Assembly: GCF_001306145.1 (NCBI RefSeq)
Contig: NZ_LGKO01000002.1
Location: 496,001 to 560,000 of the forward strand
DNA length: 64,000 bases
From: Thermanaerothrix daxensis
Lineage (GTDB): Bacteria; Chloroflexota; Anaerolineae; Anaerolineales; Anaerolineaceae
Direction: 5' to 3'
Shown here: piece by piece, positions 29,316 through 39,272 of the stretch
Layout of the letters: the number at the start of each line of letters is the position of its first letter
How positions within the stretch are numbered: the stretch's first letter is position 1
Notes under the pieces: generated by a model
What the model saw: the letters and a program-made list of their open reading frames with translations, nothing else
Databases searched by the model: none
Told to the model about the DNA's origin: nothing
Translations under genes and position numbers: made by a program

Positions 29316-29876
29316 GTGTCGCGTATAGGTCGTTTACCGGTGGTTGTTCCGGCAGGGGTGCAGGTGAATATCCAGGGAACCCGGGTGCACGTCAAGGGGC
29401 CAAAGGGTGAGCTTTCCTGGGAGTTTTCGCCGCGGCTGGCGGTTTCGTTTGAGAACGGGCAGATCATTGTGACTCGGTCTTCCGACGAGCCCCAGGTGCG
29501 GGCCCTGCATGGTACAACCCGTGCTTTGATCCAGAATATGGTCACCGGGGTGAGCCAGGGCTTTACCAAGGTGCTGGAAATTGAAGGTGTGGGTTACCGC
29601 GCCGAGATGGAAGGCAGCAATCTGAAGCTGTTTCTGGGCTACTCTCACCCCATTGTAGTGACTCCGCCAGCGGGTATTACATTTGATGTGGATGCCCGCG
29701 CGCGGCAAATCAAGGTGATGGGTTATGATAAGGCGCTGGTGGGGCAGGTGGCTGCCAACATCCGTGAATTGCGTCCGCCAGAGCCCTATCATGGCAAAGG
29801 CATTCACTATCTGGGTGAGAAAATCCGCCGCAAAGCCGGTAAAGGTGGTAAGGCCGGCAAGGGCGGCAAGAAGTAG
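29316..29876 (+). CDS. rplF: Ribosomal protein L6
   Basis: 186 residues. [15 protein letters not shown] start and C-terminal [24 protein letters not shown], followed by a Gly/Lys-rich tail longer than usual ([12 protein letters not shown]). GTG start at 29316 with AAGGAGGT spaced five bases. L6 lies near the factor-binding site. Confidence 0.96.
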   Translation: MSRIGRLPVVVPAGVQVNIQGTRVHVKGPKGELSWEFSPRLAVSFENGQIIVTRSSDEPQVRALHGTTRALIQNMVTGVSQGFTKVLEIEGVGYRAEMEGSNLKLFLGYSHPIVVTPPAGITFDVDARARQIKVMGYDKALVGQVAANIRELRPPEPYHGKGIHYLGEKIRRKAGKGGKAGKGGKK

Positions 29877-29887
29877 GTGGAGCGCAT

Positions 29888-30253
29888 ATGAGCAGATTAT
29901 CGCGAGCAGAAGCCCGAATTCGTCGGCATCGTCGTGTGCGGAAAAAGGTCTTCGGTACCCCCGAACGGCCGCGCCTGTGTGTCTTTCGTAGCCTGAAGGA
30001 GATTTACGCGCAGGTGATTGATGATGAGGCGGGCCATACCCTGGCTGCAGCATCTTCGATTGATCATGAATTGCGTGAGAAGCTCCAGGGGCTTTCAAAG
30101 ACGGAGAAGGCGCGCCTGGTGGGCGAGCTGGTGGGCCGTCGGGCCGTTGAAAAGGGTATTCGACAGGTCGTGTTTGACCGCGGCGGCTTTAAATATATTG
30201 GCCGGGTAAAAGCCTTAGCCGATGGCGCCCGAGCCGCCGGCCTGGAATTCTAG
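29888..30253 (+). CDS. rplR: Ribosomal protein L18
   Basis: 121 residues with the [26 protein letters not shown]-binding start and [22 protein letters not shown] end. Binds 5S rRNA with L5. Confidence 0.96.
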   Translation: MSRLSRAEARIRRHRRVRKKVFGTPERPRLCVFRSLKEIYAQVIDDEAGHTLAAASSIDHELREKLQGLSKTEKARLVGELVGRRAVEKGIRQVVFDRGGFKYIGRVKALADGARAAGLEF

Positions 30254-30280
30254 GCCAATCATAACGTGAGGGCCTGAACT

Positions 30281-30820
30281 ATGGATATGATGGATTATCA
30301 ACCGATTGAACAGCAATACGATGAACGGGTGATTGAGATTCGCCGCGTCGCCAAGGTGGTGAAGGGAGGTCGGCGTTTCCAGTTCCGTGTCACCGTGGTG
30401 GCTGGAGATAACCGTGGCAATGTGGGCCTGGGCGTTGGTAAGGCCAATGCCGTACCGGATGCAATGCGCAAGGCCTCAGACCGTGCTCATAAGAACATGC
30501 GGCCCATTGTGATGGTGGGAACGACCATCCCGCACGAGGTCAAGGCACGCGTGGGCGGCTCTGAAGTCTTGCTGAAACCCGCCTCTCCGGGAACCGGGGT
30601 CATTGCCGCAGGTGGTGTGCGCGCTGTGCTGGAAGCCGCTGGCATTCATGATATTTTGACCAAATCTCTGGGCAGTTCCAACGTTCTAAACGTGGTAAAA
30701 GCCACCTTCAAGGCGTTAGAGCAACTCAAATCCCCAGAGGAAGAGGCGAAGCGGCGCGGCAAACCCCTGCAAGAGGTGTTACCTTTCTGGGAGCGGAGGA
30801 AACATGGCCGCGAATCCTGA
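30281..30820 (+). CDS. rpsE: Ribosomal protein S5
   Basis: 179 residues. Double-stranded RNA-binding-like N half ([30 protein letters not shown]) and the [19 protein letters not shown] segment. S5 sits at the mRNA entry channel and affects fidelity. Its end overlaps rpmD by 17 bases. Confidence 0.96.
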   Translation: MDMMDYQPIEQQYDERVIEIRRVAKVVKGGRRFQFRVTVVAGDNRGNVGLGVGKANAVPDAMRKASDRAHKNMRPIVMVGTTIPHEVKARVGGSEVLLKPASPGTGVIAAGGVRAVLEAAGIHDILTKSLGSSNVLNVVKATFKALEQLKSPEEEAKRRGKPLQEVLPFWERRKHGRES

Positions 30821-31016
30821 GAAACCCAAGGTCTTACGGATCACCTGGGTTAAGAGCGCCATTGGGTATTCCGAGCGCCAAAAGGCAACCATCCGTGCGC
30901 TGGGACTGCGGCGCCTGAACCAGACTGTGATCCATGAAGATACTCCCGCTATTCGTGGAATGCTGCGGAAGGTTAATCATCTGGTCAAAGTTGAGGAAGA
31001 GCAGGTAGAGCCATGA
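30804..31016 (+). CDS. rpmD: Ribosomal protein L30
   Basis: 70 residues, [43 protein letters not shown] is diagnostic. The ATG, with GGAGG upstream, lies inside the last codons of rpsE. Its end overlaps rplO by four bases. Confidence 0.95.
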   Translation: MAANPEKPKVLRITWVKSAIGYSERQKATIRALGLRRLNQTVIHEDTPAIRGMLRKVNHLVKVEEEQVEP

Positions 31017-31486
31017 AGTTGCATGATCTTGTACCGGATGAAGGTGCGAAAAAGAAACGCAAACGCGTGGGTCGTGGTATTGCGGCAGGTCAGGGTAAAA
31101 CGGCCGGTCGCGGTACTAAGGGCCAGGGCGCGCGCTCGGGCGAAGAGGGGCATCTCTATCGCCAGGGTGGTAACTTGCCGTTCTACCGCCGCTTGCCTTT
31201 CATGCGTGGTGTGGGCTTTACCCCGCCCAACCGGGTAGAGTATAACGAGGTCAATATTCGCCAGTTGGTAGAAAAGTTTGCCCCCAACAGTGAGGTTACC
31301 CCCGAGGCGCTGGCGGAGAAGAATCTTCTCCATAAGCCTAAGAATCCGGTGGTTGTCCTGGGCAAGGGCGAGATTGACTTCCCGCTGGTGGTGCGCGTGC
31401 ACCGGATCAGCGCAGGGGCTAAAGCCAAAATTGAAGCGGCAGGCGGCCGTGTGGAGTTAATTGCGGCCGAGAATGTGGAATCCTAA
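31013..31486 (+). CDS. rplO: Ribosomal protein L15
   Basis: 157 residues. [27 protein letters not shown] start and [18 protein letters not shown]. Late-assembly protein of the 50S subunit. Coupled to rpmD by ATGA. Confidence 0.97.
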   Translation: MKLHDLVPDEGAKKKRKRVGRGIAAGQGKTAGRGTKGQGARSGEEGHLYRQGGNLPFYRRLPFMRGVGFTPPNRVEYNEVNIRQLVEKFAPNSEVTPEALAEKNLLHKPKNPVVVLGKGEIDFPLVVRVHRISAGAKAKIEAAGGRVELIAAENVES

Positions 31487-31498
31487 GGAGACCTGTTT

Positions 31499-32851
31499 AT
31501 GAAGCGGTCACCCTGGCGTTACCTTTGGAAGTCGGAAGACATTCGCCGCAAATTGCTAATCACCTTCCTGATTCTAGCGATCTACCGCCTGGCTGCGCAT
31601 GTGCCCGTGCCAGGCGTAGATCGTGAGGTGATCCGCAACATCGTCCAAACCCCAGGTGCTGCCGGGACCCTCTTTGGACTGCTGGATTTGCTTTCCGGTG
31701 GTACGATCACTAACTTCTCCATTCTGGCGATGGGGGTGTACCCCTACATTACGGCACAGATTGTCTTGCAATTGCTGGTGCCGATTATCCCGGCGCTGGA
31801 GCGAAAACTCAAAGAGAATCCGCGCGAAGGCCAGCGTTGGATGGAGAAGTGGACGATCATCCTGGCTGTGCCCATGGCCTTTCTCTCCGCCATTGGACAG
31901 ATTAACATCTTTAACCAGTATGCCCGTAATATTGGGGCTTCAATTCTGACGTACCAATTTGGGTTTAGCGGAGCCGATTTGCTGCCCACGCTGACTACTC
32001 TGTTCAGCATGATGGCGGGGACCATGTTTGGCATCTGGCTGGGACAGTTGATATCGGAATATGGTATCCCCAACCAGGGCCTTTCGTTGATCATCTTTGC
32101 GGGTATTGTCTCCCGTATTCCGGCCAACTTGATCTCTCTGTGGAGTGACCGCCAGAACGCCTGGTGGATGACTTTGCTGATCCTGGTCATCCTCGTTCTG
32201 GTCATCTTTGCGATTGTCTTCGTCCAACAGGGGCGCCGTAATGTGCCGGTGCTTTTCCCGGGGCGACGGGTAGGCAACCGTATGTCCATGCCGGTGCGCA
32301 GCAACCTGCCGTTGATGGTCAATATGGCCGGGATGATCCCGCTGATCTTCGCCCAGTCCATTCTGCTCTTGCCGGCATTGGTGGCGGGGCTGTTCTTAAA
32401 TGTGCAAACCGAGTGGGTGCGCAACCTGGCGACCGGGATTTATAATACCTTTAGCGGAAACTCGGGGTTATATGCGCTATTCTACTTCTTGATGGTGGTG
32501 CTGTTCACCTTCTTCTATACCGATGTGCTCTTCACCCAGCAGAACTACGGGGAAGCACTTAAGCGCCAGGGGGCCCAAATTCCCGGTGTGCTGCGGGGTG
32601 AACCTACCCAGAAGTACCTGACCAAGGTGCAGCGCCGTATTACCCTGCCGGGAGCCCTCTTCTTGGGGTTGGTGGCCGTGCTTCCTTATATCCTGAATGT
32701 TTTCCTGCCGACTTCGGCACGCCAGGCTGGGCTTTTCCTGGTTTCTTCGGCGGGCTTGCTGATCGTAGTGGGTGTGGTACGCGACACCTTCACGATCATT
32801 GAAACCGAATTGAAACTGCACGGCTACGAAGAACGATTGATTAAAGGGTAG
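31499..32851 (+). CDS. secY: Protein translocase subunit SecY
   Basis: 450 residues and about ten membrane helices. Contains the plug/first-loop region (VPVPGVDRE), the GVYPYITAQIVLQLL helix 2 and the cytoplasmic C5 loop RRITLPGALFLG. SecY forms the protein-conducting channel with SecE. Usual position at the end of the spc operon, 12 bases after rplO. Confidence 0.97.
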   Translation: MKRSPWRYLWKSEDIRRKLLITFLILAIYRLAAHVPVPGVDREVIRNIVQTPGAAGTLFGLLDLLSGGTITNFSILAMGVYPYITAQIVLQLLVPIIPALERKLKENPREGQRWMEKWTIILAVPMAFLSAIGQINIFNQYARNIGASILTYQFGFSGADLLPTLTTLFSMMAGTMFGIWLGQLISEYGIPNQGLSLIIFAGIVSRIPANLISLWSDRQNAWWMTLLILVILVLVIFAIVFVQQGRRNVPVLFPGRRVGNRMSMPVRSNLPLMVNMAGMIPLIFAQSILLLPALVAGLFLNVQTEWVRNLATGIYNTFSGNSGLYALFYFLMVVLFTFFYTDVLFTQQNYGEALKRQGAQIPGVLRGEPTQKYLTKVQRRITLPGALFLGLVAVLPYILNVFLPTSARQAGLFLVSSAGLLIVVGVVRDTFTIIETELKLHGYEERLIKG

Positions 32852-32859
32852 GCCTGCCT

Positions 32860-33528
32860 ATGGGTGATTTCATCGTTCTGCTCGGTCCTCCCGGTGCCGG
32901 AAAAGGCACGCAAGCCCAGCGCCTGGCGCAGTCTCTGGGCATGGCGCACATTTCCTCGGGCGATTTGTTCCGCGAGCATCTTAAAGCACAAACGGAACTG
33001 GGAAAGTTGGCTCAATCTTACATGAACCGCGGGGAATTGGTGCCGGATGACGTGACCATCGCTATGGTGCGCGAGCGGGTCGGCCGCCCAGATTGTGCCC
33101 GTGGGGCTATTCTGGATGGTTTCCCGCGCACACCGGCTCAGGCTGCGGCTCTGGATGAGATGCTGGCGGAACTGAGTGGTCGAGTTGTCAGCGTGCCTCT
33201 GATCCAGGTGCCGGCAGAGGTTTTGATTGAGCGATTAGGAGGACGTTGGACTTGCCGGGCGCAGGGACACGTGTACCATGCGAAGTACAACCCGCCGCGT
33301 GTGCCGGGTGTATGTGATATAGATGGCTCTGAACTTTACCAGCGTGAGGACGACTTGCCGGCGACGGTAGCCCGGCGCATTCAGGTCTACTTAGAGCAGA
33401 CGGCCCCCCTGGTGGATTATTATCGTCAGAAGGGGCTGCTGGTGGAGATTGATGGTACCCAGCCCATTGAAGAAGTGAGTGCCAGGTTGCTGGAAGCCGT
33501 GGAAAAGGCCAGGAAAGCGCAGTCATGA
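32860..33528 (+). CDS. adk: Adenylate kinase
   Basis: 222 residues. P-loop GPPGAGKGTQA, NMP-site SSGDLFREH and GFPRTPAQA, and a long LID domain. The LID has three of the four zinc-type ligands seen in Bacillus-type enzymes: Cys (132), then Gln where the second Cys is expected, then the CDID pair. Catalyses ATP + AMP to 2 ADP. Follows secY by eight bases and overlaps map by four. Confidence 0.96.
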   Translation: MGDFIVLLGPPGAGKGTQAQRLAQSLGMAHISSGDLFREHLKAQTELGKLAQSYMNRGELVPDDVTIAMVRERVGRPDCARGAILDGFPRTPAQAAALDEMLAELSGRVVSVPLIQVPAEVLIERLGGRWTCRAQGHVYHAKYNPPRVPGVCDIDGSELYQREDDLPATVARRIQVYLEQTAPLVDYYRQKGLLVEIDGTQPIEEVSARLLEAVEKARKAQS

Positions 33529-34340
33529 TGAGTTGGGAGCGTCACATCACGATCAAGAGCCCCAAAGAGATTGAGATCATGCGCATTGCCGGGCGCATCA
33601 ACGCCGAAGCGCTGCAGGCGGCCTGCGATATTGCCCGCCCAGGCGTTACCACGGCGGATTTGAACGCAGCAGCAGAAGAGGTGCTTAAGAAATACGGGGT
33701 TTATTCACCGTTCAAGAATTATCCTGGGCCCTACCCGTATCCTGCCAGCACGACGGTAAGCGTCAATGACGAACTGGTGCATGGCATCCCTGGAAGCCGT
33801 AAGTTGAAAGAAGGCGATATTGTCTCGATTGACTGCGGCACGGTATATGAAGGTTTTGTGGCCGATTCGGCAGTAACCATTGCAATTGGCGAGGTCTCAC
33901 CCGAAATTCAGCGTTTGCTTGAAGTAACCGAGCAGGCACTCTATGCAGGGATTGCCAAAATGCTGCCCGGGAATCGGGTGGGTGATGTATCCGCCGCCAT
34001 TCAGCAATTTGTGGAAAGTCGAGGCTTTTTTGTCACCCGCGAGTATACCGGGCACGGCGTTGGTCGCCAGATGCACGAGGGGCCGCAGGTTCCCAATTAC
34101 GGTGTGCCGGGGCGGGGGATGGTGCTCCGTCCGGGGATGACGATTGCGCTGGAGCCGATGGTGCTCATTGGTTCGCCGTACACGCGCGTGCTCGAGGATC
34201 AGTGGACTGTGGCATCGCAAAATGGTTTGCCCACGGCTCATTTTGAGCACACGGTTGCTGTTACCGAGCACGGGCCGCTCATCCTGACTTTGCTTGAGGA
34301 TGGCAGTACGCCTGGACGAAATCATCGGAAGCCGGTATAA
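33525..34340 (+). CDS. map: Type I methionine aminopeptidase
   Basis: 271 residues. Removes the initiator methionine. Metal ligands are seen in VSIDCGTVYEGFVADSAVT (both Asp), TGHGVGRQMHEGP (His), LEPM (Glu) and the C-terminal HFEHTVAVTEHG (Glu). Starts at ATG 33525 overlapping adk, with a second ATG in the next codon. In most bacteria infA follows; here it does not. Confidence 0.96.
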   Translation: MMSWERHITIKSPKEIEIMRIAGRINAEALQAACDIARPGVTTADLNAAAEEVLKKYGVYSPFKNYPGPYPYPASTTVSVNDELVHGIPGSRKLKEGDIVSIDCGTVYEGFVADSAVTIAIGEVSPEIQRLLEVTEQALYAGIAKMLPGNRVGDVSAAIQQFVESRGFFVTREYTGHGVGRQMHEGPQVPNYGVPGRGMVLRPGMTIALEPMVLIGSPYTRVLEDQWTVASQNGLPTAHFEHTVAVTEHGPLILTLLEDGSTPGRNHRKPV

Positions 34341-34341
34341 T
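34313..34341 (+). promoter_or_regulatory. Promoter before rpmJ-rpsM-rpoA genes
   Basis: TGGACG (34313-34318), 17-bp spacer, perfect TATAAT (34336-34341), overlapping the map stop codon. It would give the alpha-operon genes their own transcript, with a leader of about 45 nt. Confidence 0.65.
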
Positions 34342-34392
34342 TTTAAATTCGGCTGCTAAGATGAAGTTATCTTGTGACAGGAGAACGCGATC

Positions 34393-34506
34393 ATGAAAGT
34401 ATCACCTTCTATTCGTAAACGATGTGCGAAGTGCAAAATCGTGCGGCGCAGGGGACGCCTGTACGTGATTTGTGAGAATCCAAAGCATAAACAGCGACAG
34501 GGGTAA
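34393..34506 (+). CDS. rpmJ: Ribosomal protein L36
   Basis: 37 residues, [15 protein letters not shown] start, zinc ligands in CAKC, C(27) and H(32). Complete zinc-binding form. GGAG lies about 10 bases upstream of the ATG. It directly follows map (52-base gap), where infA would usually come first. Confidence 0.96.
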   Translation: MKVSPSIRKRCAKCKIVRRRGRLYVICENPKHKQRQG

Positions 34507-34512
34507 AACGGC

Positions 34513-34902
34513 ATGGCGAGAATTGAAGGTGTTGATCTTCCGCGCAACAAGCGGGTTGAAGTAGCCCTGACCTACATTTACGGAATTGGGCCGAGCCGCG
34601 CTAAAGAGATCCTTGCGGCGACGAAAGTGAACCCTGATACGCGGGTTAAGGACCTGACCGAGGCTGAGGTTAACGCTCTGCGCGATTACATTGCTCAGCA
34701 CTACAAGGTCGAGGGTGATCTGCGCCGCGAGGTGCAGATGAATATCAAGCGTCTGATTGAGATTGGTTGCTACCGGGGTTTGCGCCATCGCCGTGGCTTG
34801 CCGGTGCGGGGTCAGCGCACGCGTACCAATGCCCGCACGCGCAAGGGCCCGCGCAAGACGGTGGCTGGGCGGGGTCGCCGCCGAGGTGCAGCGAAGAAAT
34901 AG
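34513..34902 (+). CDS. rpsM: Ribosomal protein S13
   Basis: 129 residues. [25 protein letters not shown] start and [26 protein letters not shown] end. S13 contacts P-site tRNA and the 50S bridge. A 117-base gap with no visible feature separates it from rpsK. Confidence 0.97.
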   Translation: MARIEGVDLPRNKRVEVALTYIYGIGPSRAKEILAATKVNPDTRVKDLTEAEVNALRDYIAQHYKVEGDLRREVQMNIKRLIEIGCYRGLRHRRGLPVRGQRTRTNARTRKGPRKTVAGRGRRRGAAKK

Positions 34903-35019
34903 GCCTGGGCATCGCTGGCTCAGTGTTGGGAGCGCCTTCCCTCCCCTGCGGCTGCCTGAGCGGCGATTGGCCGGGATCTATGTGGAAAATGCATTCTTAT
35001 GGAGTGAGAGCGAGGAAAC

Positions 35020-35424
35020 ATGGCTCAAAGTGTACGATCTGCGCGCCGGTCTGGCGCTACGCGAAAAGTCAAGCGCACGTTATCATCTGCGAAGGTGTAC
35101 ATCAACGCGTCGTTTAATAATACGATCGTGACCGTCACCGATCAGCAGGGAAATGTGGTCTGCTGGGCCAGTTCGGGGTCGGCCGGATTTAAGGGTTCGC
35201 GCAAGAGCACCCCGTTTGCGGCGCGCCTGGCTGCCGAACAGGCAATCAAGGCGGCGCAGGCAATGGGCGTTCAGGAAGTGGACCTGATTGTCAAGGGCCC
35301 GGGCCCTGGGCGCGAATCGGCGATTCGAGCAATTCAGGCGATGGGCGTCACCGTGCGCTCCATTGCGGATGCAACGCCGATTCCCCACAATGGGTGTCGG
35401 CCGCCCAAGAAGCGCCGTGTCTAA
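35020..35424 (+). CDS. rpsK: Ribosomal protein S11
   Basis: 134 residues, with [26 protein letters not shown], the [14 protein letters not shown] segment and the C-terminal [18 protein letters not shown] signature. Part of the 30S platform around the Shine-Dalgarno helix. Confidence 0.97.
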   Translation: MAQSVRSARRSGATRKVKRTLSSAKVYINASFNNTIVTVTDQQGNVVCWASSGSAGFKGSRKSTPFAARLAAEQAIKAAQAMGVQEVDLIVKGPGPGRESAIRAIQAMGVTVRSIADATPIPHNGCRPPKKRRV

Positions 35425-35445
35425 TCGGATGAAGTGAGGGACGAT

Positions 35446-36090
35446 ATGGCGAGATATACCGGACCGGTTTGTAAATTGTGTCGGCGTGAAGGGATGAAAC
35501 TGTTCCTCAAAGGGGAACGCTGTTTCTCTCCCAAATGCGCCTTTGAACGTCGAGGTTATGCCCCTGGTGAGCACGGTCGTATGGGGAGTGCCCGTGGGGG
35601 CATGGAGCGCCTCTCAGACTATGCCAAGCAGTTGCGGGCCAAGCAACGCGCGCGCCGCATTTACGGTGTGCTGGAGCGTCAGTTCCGCCGTTATTTCACA
35701 GTGGCGCTGCGCAAGCGCGGTCTGACGGGTCTCAACCTGTTGCAGACCCTTGAGATGCGCCTGGATAATGTGATTTACCGTTTGGGGTTTGCTGCCAATC
35801 GTGCGCAGGCACGCCAATTGGTCACCCACGGTCATTTCACTGTGAACGGCCGCAAGACGGATGTGCCTTCAATGTTGCTGCGACCTGGCGATGTAGTGGC
35901 CGTGCGCGAGGGTTCACGGCGGCGCACATTCTTCCGCGAGTTGCCCGATATTGCCGAAAAGCGTCCATGCAGCCCGTGGTTGGAGCGCGATTTGCAACAG
36001 CTTTCGGGGCGCGTGCTGCGCCTGCCCGAACGGGCGGAGATTGATGGCGCTTTGAACGAACAGTTGATTGTCGAGTACTACTCGCGCTAA
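35446..36090 (+). CDS. rpsD: Ribosomal protein S4
   Basis: 214 residues. N-terminal zinc finger with CKLC and the later CFSPKC; S4 RNA-binding domain [33 protein letters not shown]4 begins 16S 5'-domain assembly and in E. coli represses the alpha operon. Start ATG 35446 follows GTGAGGG. Confidence 0.97.
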   Translation: MARYTGPVCKLCRREGMKLFLKGERCFSPKCAFERRGYAPGEHGRMGSARGGMERLSDYAKQLRAKQRARRIYGVLERQFRRYFTVALRKRGLTGLNLLQTLEMRLDNVIYRLGFAANRAQARQLVTHGHFTVNGRKTDVPSMLLRPGDVVAVREGSRRRTFFRELPDIAEKRPCSPWLERDLQQLSGRVLRLPERAEIDGALNEQLIVEYYSR

Positions 36091-36130
36091 TGAATGAGAT
36101 CCGGGTTCGTTCAGCGGAAAGAGGTGGACC

Positions 36131-37099
36131 TTGAGTGCTGTAAGTAGCATGGTTAAACCCAGAATAGAGCAAGATGTCCAGGCGCGTAATTATGGGCGCT
36201 TTGTGATCAGCCCGTTGGAGCGTGGTTACGGGGTCACCCTGGGCAATGCTCTGCGGCGTGTGTTGCTCTCCTCGCTGGAAGGTGCGGCCGTGACTTCTAT
36301 CCGGATCACGGATGTGCTGCACGAGTTCAGCGATATTCCCGGCGTCCGCGAGGATGTGATCCAGGTGATGTTGCAGATCAAGCAGTTGCGCCTGATTCTG
36401 CACGATGTGGATACTGCCACCTTGCAGTTGGAGGTGCGAGGTGAGGGGCCGGTCACCGCGGCAGATATTCAAACCCCTGCCGAGGTAGAAATTGTCAACC
36501 CGGAACTTTACCTCTTCACCGTGGATGATCCCAACACTCGCCTGGATATCGAGATGGTGGTGGAGCGAGGCCGCGGGTATTCTCCAGCCAGTGACCGTAG
36601 TGGGCGGCTTCCCATCGGTGAGTTACCCGTGGATGCCATTTTTAGCCCGGTTAAGCGGGTCAACTACAACGTGGAAGCCACGCGCGTGGGGCAGAGCACG
36701 AATTACGAGCGCCTGACGTTGGAAATCTGGACGGATGGTACCATGTCGCCTGAAAAGGCACTGGTTGAGGCTTCGCGGATCCTCATTGATCACTTCCGCC
36801 TGGTAGCGGGGGTGGGTGAGGAGGCGATGGCATTGGCGGCTGAGAAAGAGCCGACCGGCATTCGCCTGAGCAGTGAAGCCGCCGATACCCCAATTGAAAA
36901 TCTGGATCTTTCGGTGCGCGTATTCAATTCCTTGAAGCGCACTGGGATCACCACGGTTGGGGATGTGCTGGAACTGCTGGAGAAGGGCAATGACGCGGTG
37001 ATGTCCATCCGGAATTTTGGCGAGAAGAGCCTTGAGGAATTGCGCCAGAAGATGCGCGAGAAGGGGTTCTTGCCACCCGAAACAAAGGAGGCGGAGTAA
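36131..37099 (+). CDS. rpoA: RNA polymerase subunit alpha
   Basis: 322 residues. N-terminal domain with RYGRFVISPLERGYGVTLGNALRRVLLSSLEGAA; linker around 245; C-terminal domain with PIENLDLSVRVFNSLKRTGITTVGDVLEL for promoter DNA and activator contacts. A TTG at 36131 is taken as start because GAGG lies six bases upstream. The ATG at 36149 lacks a site. In Chloroflexota this N-terminus varies, so the start is uncertain by six codons. Confidence 0.96.
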   Translation: MSAVSSMVKPRIEQDVQARNYGRFVISPLERGYGVTLGNALRRVLLSSLEGAAVTSIRITDVLHEFSDIPGVREDVIQVMLQIKQLRLILHDVDTATLQLEVRGEGPVTAADIQTPAEVEIVNPELYLFTVDDPNTRLDIEMVVERGRGYSPASDRSGRLPIGELPVDAIFSPVKRVNYNVEATRVGQSTNYERLTLEIWTDGTMSPEKALVEASRILIDHFRLVAGVGEEAMALAAEKEPTGIRLSSEAADTPIENLDLSVRVFNSLKRTGITTVGDVLELLEKGNDAVMSIRNFGEKSLEELRQKMREKGFLPPETKEAE

Positions 37100-37105
37100 G
37101 GACCT

Positions 37106-37483
37106 ATGCGACACAAGGTTGCAGGTTATAAATTAGGGCGATCCACCGGGCAGCGGAATGCCTTGCGCCGCACGCTTTTGCGCCAGTTTTTTGCTCACGA
37201 GCGGATTCGCACGACGCGTGCCAAGGCAATGGCAATTCGTGGCGAAGCCGAGCGTATCATCACGATTGCCCGCAACAGTCAGCAAGGGAGTGATGTGGAT
37301 AAAGTAAATGCACGGCGACTGGTGGCGGCGCGGTTGGGAGACCCCCAACTGGTCAAGAAGCTGTTCGATGAGATCGGACCTCGTTACGCTAATCGCAATG
37401 GCGGTTATACGCGCATGTTCAAGCTAGGCCCTCGGTTGGGCGATGCCGCCGAGATGGTCTTGCTGGAACTGGTTGAGTCGTAA
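37106..37483 (+). CDS. rplQ: Ribosomal protein L17
   Basis: 125 residues. MRHKVAGYKLGRSTGQRNALRRTLLRQFFAHERIRTT start and the NRNGGYTRMFKLGPRLGDAAEMVLLELV end. Lies near the tunnel exit. Six bases after rpoA. Confidence 0.97.
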   Translation: MRHKVAGYKLGRSTGQRNALRRTLLRQFFAHERIRTTRAKAMAIRGEAERIITIARNSQQGSDVDKVNARRLVAARLGDPQLVKKLFDEIGPRYANRNGGYTRMFKLGPRLGDAAEMVLLELVES

Positions 37484-37509
37484 GCCATCCGGACCTTTGC
37501 CGGATTGGA

Positions 37510-38316
37510 ATGGCACGTTACCAGGTGATCATAGCCTACGACGGCACCTGCTTCCAGGGGTTTCAACGGCAGGGAGGCCGGGCGCGGACGGTGCAGGCAG
37601 AGGTGGAGGCGGCGTTGAGTCGCCTGGGCTGGCAAGGGTCGGCCATCCTCTATGCTGGCCGGACGGATGCGGGCGTCCACGCAGCAGGCCAGGTGGTCGC
37701 GTTTGATCTGGAGTGGCCTCACTCCCCCGAAGCCCTGGGCCGGGCGTTGAACGCGTACCTGCCCGAGGACATCGCGGTCAAGGCAGTGCGTGAGGTTGCG
37801 CCGGATTTTCATCCTCGCTATCATGCCGTGGGTCGGGCCTACACTTACCGTCTCTACGTTGCTCAGGAACGAGATCCACTGCGTGACCGCTTTGCCTGGC
37901 GCGTCTGGCCTGAGGTGGACTTGGCCCGCATGATGGCGGCGGCAGGTTGGATCGAGGGTTGCCATGACTTTGCGGCTTTCGGTACGCCGATGAAGCCCGG
38001 ACGTTCCACCATCCGTCACGTGTACCATGCCTCCTGGGAAGTCCTGGAAGATGCCTCGCTTCGCTTTCGCATCCTCGCCAATGCATTTCTTTACCACATG
38101 GTGCGCAGGCTGGTTTACGTTCAGGTGCTGGTTGGTCAGGCAAAACTCGAGCCGGAAGCCATTGGGGCCGCCCTGCAGGGGCAAGGTAACCTTCCTCCCG
38201 GTTTGGCGGCGGCACGAGGCCTGGTGCTCGAGCGGGTATACTACCCTGAAGATGGGCAAGGATTTGAACCTCTGGGAGAATCCTTAATAGCAAGTGGAGA
38301 TGAGGACTGTGGATAA
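37510..38316 (+). CDS. truA: tRNA pseudouridine synthase TruA
   Basis: 268 residues. Makes pseudouridine at positions 38-40 of tRNA anticodon arms. Catalytic Asp in [13 protein letters not shown]; other motifs are [20 protein letters not shown] and [10 protein letters not shown]. Its last codons overlap the rplM start. The truA-rplM-rpsI order is common in Gram-positive-type genomes. Confidence 0.95.
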   Translation: MARYQVIIAYDGTCFQGFQRQGGRARTVQAEVEAALSRLGWQGSAILYAGRTDAGVHAAGQVVAFDLEWPHSPEALGRALNAYLPEDIAVKAVREVAPDFHPRYHAVGRAYTYRLYVAQERDPLRDRFAWRVWPEVDLARMMAAAGWIEGCHDFAAFGTPMKPGRSTIRHVYHASWEVLEDASLRFRILANAFLYHMVRRLVYVQVLVGQAKLEPEAIGAALQGQGNLPPGLAAARGLVLERVYYPEDGQGFEPLGESLIASGDEDCG

Positions 38317-38734
38317 GACATACGTAATCAAAGGAAAACCCGAAACACAATGGCTGCTGGTTGACGCCACAGACCAGAATTTAGGGCGCCTGGCTACGAA
38401 GATTGCGGCCTACCTTTTGGGTAAGCACAAGCCCACTTACACCCCGGGAGTACCAATGGGGGATTATGTGGTGGTCATTAATGCCAGCCGCGTTCGTGTT
38501 CACGAATCGCGCCCTGAGACCAAGATTTACTACCGACATTCAATGTATCCCGGGGGTCTGAAAGCAATTTCCTTGCGGGATATGCTTCAAAAACACCCCG
38601 ATCGGGTGATCCGGCAAGCAGTGTGGGGCATGCTTCCTAAGAACAAACTCGGACGGCGTTTGATCAAGCGCCTCAAGATATATGCCGGGCAGGAGCATCC
38701 TCACCAGGCTCAAAATCCGCAACCGGTAGCCTAA
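38300..38734 (+). CDS. rplM: Ribosomal protein L13
   Basis: About 144 residues. [29 protein letters not shown] and [20 protein letters not shown], then [23 protein letters not shown]. Three in-frame starts compete: GTG 38294, ATG 38300 and GTG 38309. The ATG is listed, but the GTG giving [10 protein letters not shown] also fits family length. Overlaps the truA end. Confidence 0.95.
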   Translation: MRTVDKTYVIKGKPETQWLLVDATDQNLGRLATKIAAYLLGKHKPTYTPGVPMGDYVVVINASRVRVHESRPETKIYYRHSMYPGGLKAISLRDMLQKHPDRVIRQAVWGMLPKNKLGRRLIKRLKIYAGQEHPHQAQNPQPVA

Positions 38735-38748
38735 AGGAGTAAGGGTAT

Positions 38749-39147
38749 ATGATGGCTGTGCAATATTACGAAGGTGTTGGGCGCCGCAAAGAGGCGACAG
38801 CGCGTGTGCGCGTGATGAGTGGATCCGGGCGCTTTGTGATCAACGAAAAGCCCCTCGAGGTGTATTTCCCGCGCTTAGGGGATGTGGATTCCATTCTGCG
38901 CCCACTGGCCGTGACCGGTTATGACCGGGCTGGTTTTGACATCACGGTTAAGGTGGAAGGTGGTGGCGTGACCGGGCAGGCTGACGCTGTGCGCTTGGGC
39001 TTGGCGCGGGCACTGGCTAAGATGAACCCCGAGTTGGTTCAGATGTTGCGCCGCGAGGGCCTGCTGACCCGAGATCCACGGGTTAAGGAACGCAAGAAGC
39101 CCGGACTTAAGCGCGCGCGCAAGGCGCCTACTTACACCAAGCGTTAA
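38749..39147 (+). CDS. rpsI: Ribosomal protein S9
   Basis: 132 residues. YYEGVGRRKEATARVRVM start and C-terminal LLTRDPRVKERKKPGLKRARKAPTYTKR whose last Lys-Arg contacts P-site tRNA. Last gene of the supercluster, ended by a strong terminator. Confidence 0.97.
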   Translation: MMAVQYYEGVGRRKEATARVRVMSGSGRFVINEKPLEVYFPRLGDVDSILRPLAVTGYDRAGFDITVKVEGGGVTGQADAVRLGLARALAKMNPELVQMLRREGLLTRDPRVKERKKPGLKRARKAPTYTKR

Positions 39148-39185
39148 GTCGCTTTTTACTGGGCAGTTGTTTGGCCGTATGATGG

Positions 39186-39224
39186 GCCTGAGGGAGGATT
39201 TCGCATCCTCCCCTCAGGCTTTTT
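39186..39224 (+). terminator. Terminator at end of ribosomal supercluster
   Basis: A 14-bp stem (GCCTGAGGGAGGAT with ATCCTCC-C-CTCAGGC, one bulged C, loop TTCGC), followed by TTTTT. Lies 39 bases past the rpsI stop. Confidence 0.9.
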
Positions 39225-39272
39225 GCTAAAACAAAGGCAGGTCAGCTCCAAGCGTGTTGTAGAGGTGATGCC

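Noticed and set aside
34903-35019. Small gene or leader between rpsM and rpsK
   Set aside because: No frame with a good start and no strong hairpin was found.
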